DNA of 18,500 nucleotides from an uncultured Collinsella sp. GTDB taxonomy: Bacteria; Actinomycetota; Coriobacteriia; Coriobacteriales; Coriobacteriaceae. Positions 15,013 through 18,500 of the stretch are shown piece by piece (position 1 is the stretch's first letter; each line of letters starts with the position of its first letter). Under the pieces are notes generated by a model. The model did not search any database. It saw only the letters and a list, made by a program, of their open reading frames with translations, and was not told the DNA's origin. Location of the stretch: contig USFK01000012.1 of NCBI GenBank assembly GCA_900553935.1, forward strand, positions 1-18,500, given 5' to 3'. The translations under genes were made by a program, and so were the position numbers.

Positions 15013-15825
15013 ATGTTGTTGTGTCCCGTTTGCCATGAGCCGTTGGTGGACGATGAGCGCGGTGCTGCATGCGCGGGCGGACATCGGTTTGACCGTGCGC
15101 GCGAGGGCTATCTGTATCTGCTGCGCTCGTCCAAGAGCGGCGACTCCATGGGCGATCCCAAGTCGCAGGCGCGCAGCCGTCGTGACTTTCTAAACCGCGG
15201 CTACTACGCGCCGTTGCGCGATGCGATGGTCGAGCTGGTGCGCGAGCAGGCGTCTGAGCGTGCGGCGTCTGCGGGCGGTCCCATGACCTTGCTCGATATC
15301 TGCTGTGGCGAGGGCTACTACACCAGCGCCATGGGTGCGGTGCCGGGCGTGGATGCTTACGGATTCGACTTGGGCAAAGAGATGGTGCGCCTGGCTGCCA
15401 AGCGCGGCGATGCGACCTACTTCGTGGCCAACATGAAGGATATTCCTGTGGCTGATGGTGCCTTTGATATGGTGACCGAGCTCTTTGCCCCCTTTAACGA
15501 GCGCGAGTTTGCCCGCGTGCTGGCGCCCGAGGGCTCGCTCTACACCGTGGTGCCGGGCGCCCGTCATCTCTTTGGGCTCAAGGAGGTGCTCTACGACACG
15601 CCGTACCTTAACGACGAGAAGCTGCCGAAGACTACCGAACTCGAGTTGGTCGGAACGCAGCGCGTGTCTGCGAACATTACGCTCCAGACGCAGGCCGATA
15701 TCGAGGCAGTGTTCCAGATGACGCCGTACTACTACCGCACGCGCCCTGCCGACAAAGAGCGCCTGGCAAACCTGGACACCCTTCAGACCGATATCGACTT
15801 CATCATCGCCGAGTACCGCCACTAA
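15013..15825 (+). CDS. rlmA: 23S rRNA (guanine-N1-)-methyltransferase, RlmA family
   Basis: 270 residues. It uses S-adenosylmethionine to methylate N1 of a guanine in the helix 35 region of 23S rRNA: G745 for RlmA(I) of Gram-negatives, G748 for RlmA(II)/TlrB of Gram-positives, where it can influence tylosin-type macrolide sensitivity. The N-terminal zinc site is visible as C4-x2-C7 with C20 and H24 (CPVCHEPL...CAGGHRFDRAREGYLYLL), a pattern specific to this family. The Rossmann-fold SAM site follows with LLDICCGEGYYT (93-104) and GFDLGKEM (117-124). The C-terminal part (about 200-270) is also typical. Start: ATG with AAGGAG (15002-15007) 5 nt upstream. Which guanine is modified cannot be told from sequence alone. 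It is followed by a repeat hairpin and a terminator, so it is likely monocistronic. Confidence 0.88.
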   Translation: MLLCPVCHEPLVDDERGAACAGGHRFDRAREGYLYLLRSSKSGDSMGDPKSQARSRRDFLNRGYYAPLRDAMVELVREQASERAASAGGPMTLLDICCGEGYYTSAMGAVPGVDAYGFDLGKEMVRLAAKRGDATYFVANMKDIPVADGAFDMVTELFAPFNEREFARVLAPEGSLYTVVPGARHLFGLKEVLYDTPYLNDEKLPKTTELELVGTQRVSANITLQTQADIEAVFQMTPYYYRTRPADKERLANLDTLQTDIDFIIAEYRH

Positions 15826-15858
15826 CCTACCAAAAAGGGACAGGTTTATTTTGGCAGG
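15826..15858 (+). repeat. Second GGGAC-type hairpin repeat after rlmA
   Basis: CCTACCAAAA (15826-15835) pairs with TTTTGGCAGG (15849-15858) at nine of ten positions, with one A/C mismatch, around a 13-nt loop containing GGGACAGG. It begins directly after the rlmA stop codon. The stem sequence differs from the repeat before rlmA, but the GGGAC core is shared, so it may be another REP-like family member. Confidence 0.55.
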
Positions 15859-15876
15859 TTTTATCTGGGCAAACGT

Positions 15877-15914
15877 AAAGGGCCGACCGCGGAGATGTGC
15901 GATCGGCCCTTTTT
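15877..15914 (+). terminator. Rho-independent terminator of rlmA
   Basis: AAAGGGCCGA (15877-15886) pairs perfectly with TCGGCCCTTT (15903-15912) across a 16-nt loop, and the plus strand ends in TTTTT (15910-15914). On the minus strand the stem is followed by TTTACG, so weaker termination of the convergent membrane-protein gene is possible. Confidence 0.85.
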
Positions 15915-15950
15915 AGTTGCTTGGCTGCAGAGGCTATGAGAAGCGAGCGC

Positions 15951-16352
15951 TTACAGGCGGTCCTTGTTCTCGGCCTTGACGGCGTGCGCCTGCTGAACAA
16001 AGAACAGGTCGTACACCACGATGACAAAGGCGCCAAAGTTGATGGCGTCGCCGCCAAACGCGGGAAGCGTGAGCACCGCCTGGGCAAGCGTGGCGACTGC
16101 AGCAACGATACCGAGCTTAAACGCGCCGTCAACCTGCGAAGGCTTGTTGGCACCCTTGATGCCCGCAACGCCCACGGCAAGATCGATGAGGCCCTTGGCG
16201 ACCAGCACGACCGCGGCGAGCATGGCGTTCGATCCGTAGGTGGACTCGAACTTGCCGGTCGCGATGCCGGCGATTCCCATGACGAGACTGGCGATGCCCA
16301 GAACAAAATAAATCAGGGCAAGGATTTTGAGTGTCTTGCGAGTGAAGCTCAT
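15951..16352 (-). CDS. Small four-helix membrane protein of unknown function
   Basis: 133 residues. I chose the ATG at 16352 because AAAGGA lies about 7 nt upstream on the minus strand; a longer in-frame reading from 16421 would add 23 residues and run over the candidate promoter. Four hydrophobic segments are visible at about 9-31, 43-65, 78-97 and 104-121, with a short charged tail ending in KAENKDRL. The layout (short N-terminus, helix pairs joined by small polar loops such as TGKFESTYGSN and GIKGANKPSQVDG) is that of a small integral membrane protein. I do not recognise the family. A candidate promoter and palindromic site lie upstream. Confidence 0.75.
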   Translation of the reverse strand: MSFTRKTLKILALIYFVLGIASLVMGIAGIATGKFESTYGSNAMLAAVVLVAKGLIDLAVGVAGIKGANKPSQVDGAFKLGIVAAVATLAQAVLTLPAFGGDAINFGAFVIVVYDLFFVQQAHAVKAENKDRL

Positions 16353-16393
16353 GGCTGGTCCTTTCGATACGAGTACGCCAACCTGGCGCACCC

Positions 16394-16431
16394 TATGTGC
16401 TGCACATATGGTGAAGCACATTGTAGTTCAA
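16394..16431 (-). promoter_or_regulatory. Candidate promoter with an operator-like palindrome for the membrane protein
   Basis: On the minus strand TTGAAC (complement of 16426-16431) and TATGTG (complement of 16403-16408) are separated by 17 nt. The -10 lies inside a 15-bp palindrome, TATGTGC-T-GCACATA (16394-16408), and a further GCACAT half-site occurs at 16416-16421. The leader to the start codon would be about 45 nt. A repressor binding here would block the -10. Confidence 0.4.
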
Positions 16432-16579
16432 CGCGGCGATGCATGCGCCTGAAAGCGTCTCTTGCCTGCACGGTTCAACCTTTCAAAAAGGAAAGCTGGA
16501 CGTAAGTCAAATCGATGGCAGCGCATGCGCGGCGCTGCGATGATGAGGCCATGGTAAGAGCTGGACCGAAGGAGGAGCC

Positions 16580-16723
16580 ATGATGTACGGAGTCAAGCAA
16601 GTGGATGAGCCGCGGTCGCTGGGAAGGCGCATGAGCGATTCTGTGATCGCTGCCGTGTGCACGGGATTGATGGCGGTGCTTTGCATTGGGATGCTGTGGG
16701 CCATGTCGCATGTGGGACAATAG
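16580..16723 (+). CDS. 47-residue single-helix membrane protein
   Basis: The reading frame starts ATG-ATG at 16580 after a very strong ribosome site (AAGGAGG, 16569-16575) and ends with TAG at 16721-16723. The protein begins with a charged stretch (MMYGVKQVDEPRSLGRRMSD) and then has one hydrophobic helix at about residues 22-42, ending SHVGQ. Net positive charge before the helix predicts the N-terminus inside the cell. It lies 63 nt before rsmJ on the same strand and could share its transcript. I do not recognise it; the case for a real gene rests on the ribosome site, the helix and the gap it fills. Confidence 0.6.
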   Translation: MMYGVKQVDEPRSLGRRMSDSVIAAVCTGLMAVLCIGMLWAMSHVGQ

Positions 16724-16786
16724 CGGACGGTTGGGTGCCGACACATGCGGCGCTCACGTATCCGTTTTGCTTGCTAAGGAGTGCCC

Positions 16787-17491
16787 ATGGGCGTCGTCGA
16801 TCCCTTTTCTGTTGCTCGGGCCGCGGGGCTTGAGCTGATCGGGAACCCCGAGGGCCTCACGCTCACCGACGGCACGATGGAGTTGCGTGCCGATTTTGGC
16901 CGCATGCTTCCACGGCTCAAGCAGGGCCGTTTGCAGCAAGAGCTACTGGTGAAGGCTGCGCGCACAAAAGGCATCGAGCAACCATGGGCGATTGATGCCA
17001 CAGCAGGCTTTGGCGAGGACTCGCTGCTGCTGGCGGCCGCGGGCTTTACCGTCGATCTGTATGAACAGGACTGCGTGATCGCGGCGCTGCTCCAGGATGC
17101 CCTGGATCGCGCGGCAGATGATCCGGCGCTTGCGGCCGCCGTGGCGCGCATGCACTTACATGCGGGCGAGGACAGCATTGCCGGCCTTCGCCATACGGCT
17201 GAGCTGGTCGAGCGCGTTGAGCTCGCGGCTCCCGACGTGGTGTATCTGGACCCCATGTTTCCCGAGCGTACCAAGAGTGCGGCGGTCAAAAAGAAGTTCC
17301 AACTCCTGCACCATTTGGAGCAGCCGTGCGCCGATGAGGAGACGCTGGTCGAAGCCGCGCTTGCGGTGCACCCGCGCAAGGTTGTTATCAAGCGGCCGGT
17401 GAAGGGGCCGCTGCTTGCCGGCATCAAGCCGAGCTATCAGCTTGCGGGCAAGGCTGTCCGCTACGATGTCTTGGTGCCGCCGCGCCCGTAG
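16787..17491 (+). CDS. rsmJ: 16S rRNA (guanine-N2-)-methyltransferase RsmJ
   Basis: 234 residues. RsmJ uses S-adenosylmethionine to make N2-methylguanosine at position 1516 of 16S rRNA (E. coli numbering), near the decoding centre. Visible family motifs are IDATAGFGEDSLLLAAAGF (69-87, SAM motif I with Asp70), YEQDCVIAALLQDAL (92-106), VYLDPMFPERTKSAAVKKK (152-170, the catalytic DPMFP) and VVIKRPVKGPLL (199-210). This order matches E. coli RsmJ. I chose the ATG at 16787 because AAGGAG (16776-16781) is its ribosome site; the in-frame GTG at 16781 overlaps that site. RsmJ is best known from Gammaproteobacteria, so its presence here deserves a phylogenetic check. It is probably transcribed with the preceding 47-residue gene. 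Confidence 0.88.
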   Translation: MGVVDPFSVARAAGLELIGNPEGLTLTDGTMELRADFGRMLPRLKQGRLQQELLVKAARTKGIEQPWAIDATAGFGEDSLLLAAAGFTVDLYEQDCVIAALLQDALDRAADDPALAAAVARMHLHAGEDSIAGLRHTAELVERVELAAPDVVYLDPMFPERTKSAAVKKKFQLLHHLEQPCADEETLVEAALAVHPRKVVIKRPVKGPLLAGIKPSYQLAGKAVRYDVLVPPRP

Positions 17492-17539
17492 CTTGCGTGT
17501 GATGGCCGGCACTCCGTTAGCGCCGCGTCGATGCAGCGC

Positions 17540-17836
17540 CTATTTCCAAGGATGCGACGTCAGGTGCCACCCGTCGCAGTATTCGCATTTGTAGCAGGCC
17601 AAACCACGCCGCCCACGGTTTTCGCAGTCGGCCATAGCGGCCTCGGCCTCGGCGCGTGTGTCGTAACGGTTTTTGCGCTCGCACGACTTGTAGCGCCAGG
17701 CCTCATCGCGCTCGGCGTCCAGGGCGTCGCGGCGCTCGTCCTCGCGCGCAAACAGGTCGCTCATATCGCCGCCGGTGGCAGCGCCCAAAAACTCGCTTTT
17801 GGCCTTTGACCAGGCGGCTCGCTTTTTGCTTCCCAT
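17540..17836 (-). CDS. Small Cys-rich protein, possible zinc ribbon
   Basis: 98 residues from the ATG at 17836, or 109 from an in-frame ATG at 17869. I prefer the shorter form: GGAAAGGG lies upstream of it, and the longer form would begin inside the 8-bp inverted repeat that looks like a control site. The N-terminal half is highly charged and alpha-helical (for example DLFAREDERRDALDAERDEAW). The C-terminal half has CERKNRYDTRAEAEAAMADC and then YKCEYCDGWHLTSHPWK, a C-x2-C pair followed by G-W-H-L-T. Together with the earlier Cys residues this looks like a small zinc-binding ribbon. Similar small proteins ending in Y-x-C-x-x-C-x-x-W-H-L-T occur in actinobacteria, to my recollection. No function is assigned. 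Confidence 0.75.
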   Translation of the reverse strand: MGSKKRAAWSKAKSEFLGAATGGDMSDLFAREDERRDALDAERDEAWRYKSCERKNRYDTRAEAEAAMADCENRGRRGLACYKCEYCDGWHLTSHPWK

Positions 17837-17860
17837 CTGCTTCGTGCCCTTTCCAAACGC

Positions 17861-17890
17861 TGGTATCATTGCTCAATCAAAGTGATACCA
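17861..17890. promoter_or_regulatory. Perfect 8-bp inverted repeat in the divergent control region
   Basis: TGGTATCA (17861-17868) and TGATACCA (17883-17890) are exact complements with a 14-nt spacer. They lie between the divergent Cys-rich protein and acetyltransferase genes. On the minus strand TTGGTA and TGATAC are spaced 17 nt apart and overlap the arms, so a bound protein could control both genes. No regulator is encoded next to it. Confidence 0.45.
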
Positions 17891-17909
17891 ATAAACGTGA
17901 GGTCGCCGC

Positions 17910-18401
17910 GTGATGATCAGAAAAACCCTCGATACCGACATTCCCGCCGTCATGGCTATCTATGACGCGGCCCGCGCCTATATGCGCGCACATGGCAACG
18001 CCACGCAGTGGCCCGAGGGCACGCCTTCGGCCGAGCAGCTGGCTGCCGATATTGCCGCCGGTGGCAGCTATGTGTGCGAAGTCGACGGCCGTGTGGTGGC
18101 GACGTTTGCCTTTTTACCGGGTCCGGACGAGTGCTATGACGTAATTGAGGACGGTCAATGGCGCAGCGACACTCCGTATGCCGTGCTGCATCGCGTGGCA
18201 TCCGACGGCACCGTGCACGGTATCGCGGCCGCGATGTTTGCCTTTGCCAAGGCGCGCGCTGACCACCTGCGTATCGACACGCACGCGGACAACCTGCCTA
18301 TGCAGGGCGCGAGCATGAAAGCGGGGTTCGAGCGCGCCGGCGTCGTGTATGTTTCGGACGGCACGCCGCGTGTTGCGTTCGACTGGCTGCGCGAGGCATA
18401 A
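17910..18401 (+). CDS. GNAT-family N-acetyltransferase
   Basis: 163 residues from a GTG at 17910, or 162 from the ATG immediately after it; the ribosome site TGAGG (17898-17902) is 7 nt from the GTG and 10 from the ATG, so the start is not settled. The GNAT fold is supported by MIRKTLDTDIPAVMAIYDAAR at the N-terminus, MRAHGNATQWPEGTPSAEQLAADI (about 25-48), YVCEVDGRVVATFAFLPGPDECYDVI (beta strands), YAVLHRVASDGTVHGIAAAMFAFAKA (about 90-115, the acetyl-CoA-binding region) and the C-terminal LRIDTHADNLPMQGASMKAGFERAG, where the N-x-x-M-Q-x-x-x-x-K-x-G-F pattern is typical of the family. GNAT enzymes transfer an acetyl group from acetyl-CoA to amines; the substrate is unknown. No terminator is visible after the gene. 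Confidence 0.92.
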   Translation: MMIRKTLDTDIPAVMAIYDAARAYMRAHGNATQWPEGTPSAEQLAADIAAGGSYVCEVDGRVVATFAFLPGPDECYDVIEDGQWRSDTPYAVLHRVASDGTVHGIAAAMFAFAKARADHLRIDTHADNLPMQGASMKAGFERAGVVYVSDGTPRVAFDWLREA

Positions 18402-18500
18402 GAGCGGGGACGCGTATCAGCAATCCACATACATGAAAATGGCCCTCGACGGAAGCGAATGCGGTAAGGGAAGTGGCCGCCAACATGGGACAGAATCTCG
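18402..18500. other. Intergenic tail with no supported gene
   Basis: A frame opens at an ATG (18433) and runs off the window end, but it has no ribosome site. GGGGACG occurs near the start (18404-18410) and GGGACAG near the end (18487-18493), echoing the GGGAC core of the repeats around rlmA, so this may be the edge of another intergenic repeat. The evidence is weak. Confidence 0.25.

Noticed and set aside
16519..16537. CAGCGC/GCGCTG hairpin upstream of the 47-residue gene
   Set aside because: Six base pairs in GC-rich sequence with no T run or conserved context; expected by chance.
18433..18500. Possible partial gene at the window end
   Set aside because: The frame is open but short, has no ribosome site and no recognisable protein features.
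1..18500. CRISPR arrays, tRNA or rRNA genes, insertion sequences, phage genes
   Set aside because: No regularly spaced identical repeats of CRISPR length, no cloverleaf-like segment and no transposase or integrase motif were seen on reading both strands.

Overview
The window is high-GC, gene-dense bacterial chromosome with strong GGAGG-type ribosome binding sites and no phage, plasmid, CRISPR, rRNA or tRNA signal. The gene content suggests a Gram-positive, gut-associated actinobacterium of the class Coriobacteriia (Collinsella-like): a BspA-type leucine-rich-repeat surface protein, a soluble hybrid histidine kinase, an RlmA-type 23S methyltransferase and GGGGACGTTC-type intergenic repeats. 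This assignment is inferred from gene character and was not tested by a search.

Layout. Positions 1-99 hold the C-terminal end of a short-chain dehydrogenase, closed by a strong terminator (101-139). Positions 232-10616 form one co-directional block of five genes with gaps of 35 nt or less: a soluble PAS/HisKA/HATPase/REC hybrid kinase, a MoxR AAA+ ATPase that overlaps it by 4 nt, a DUF58 protein, a multi-pass transglutaminase-like membrane protein, and a 1415-residue membrane-anchored LRR surface protein. MoxR-DUF58-transglutaminase is a known conserved trio. The hybrid kinase at the front and the giant surface protein at the end make this version unusual. The transglutaminase-like domain has Ser where the catalytic Cys is expected. 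The surface protein appears to carry a duplicated non-LRR module.

From 10622 to 14776 lie housekeeping and transport genes: uracil-DNA glycosylase (minus strand), an EamA/DMT exporter (minus) divergent from a LysR regulator (plus) across a dyad-containing intergenic region, and a MATE efflux protein (minus). A 14850-14960 repeat region with a perfect 21-bp inverted repeat and a competing 11-bp hairpin separates MATE from the rRNA methyltransferase RlmA (plus). A second GGGAC hairpin and a terminator follow rlmA.

From 15951 to the end are a four-helix membrane protein (minus), a 47-residue one-helix protein, the 16S rRNA methyltransferase RsmJ (plus), a small Cys-rich protein (minus) and a GNAT acetyltransferase (plus). 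The last two diverge across a perfect 8-bp inverted repeat. The final 99 bases hold no gene I can support.
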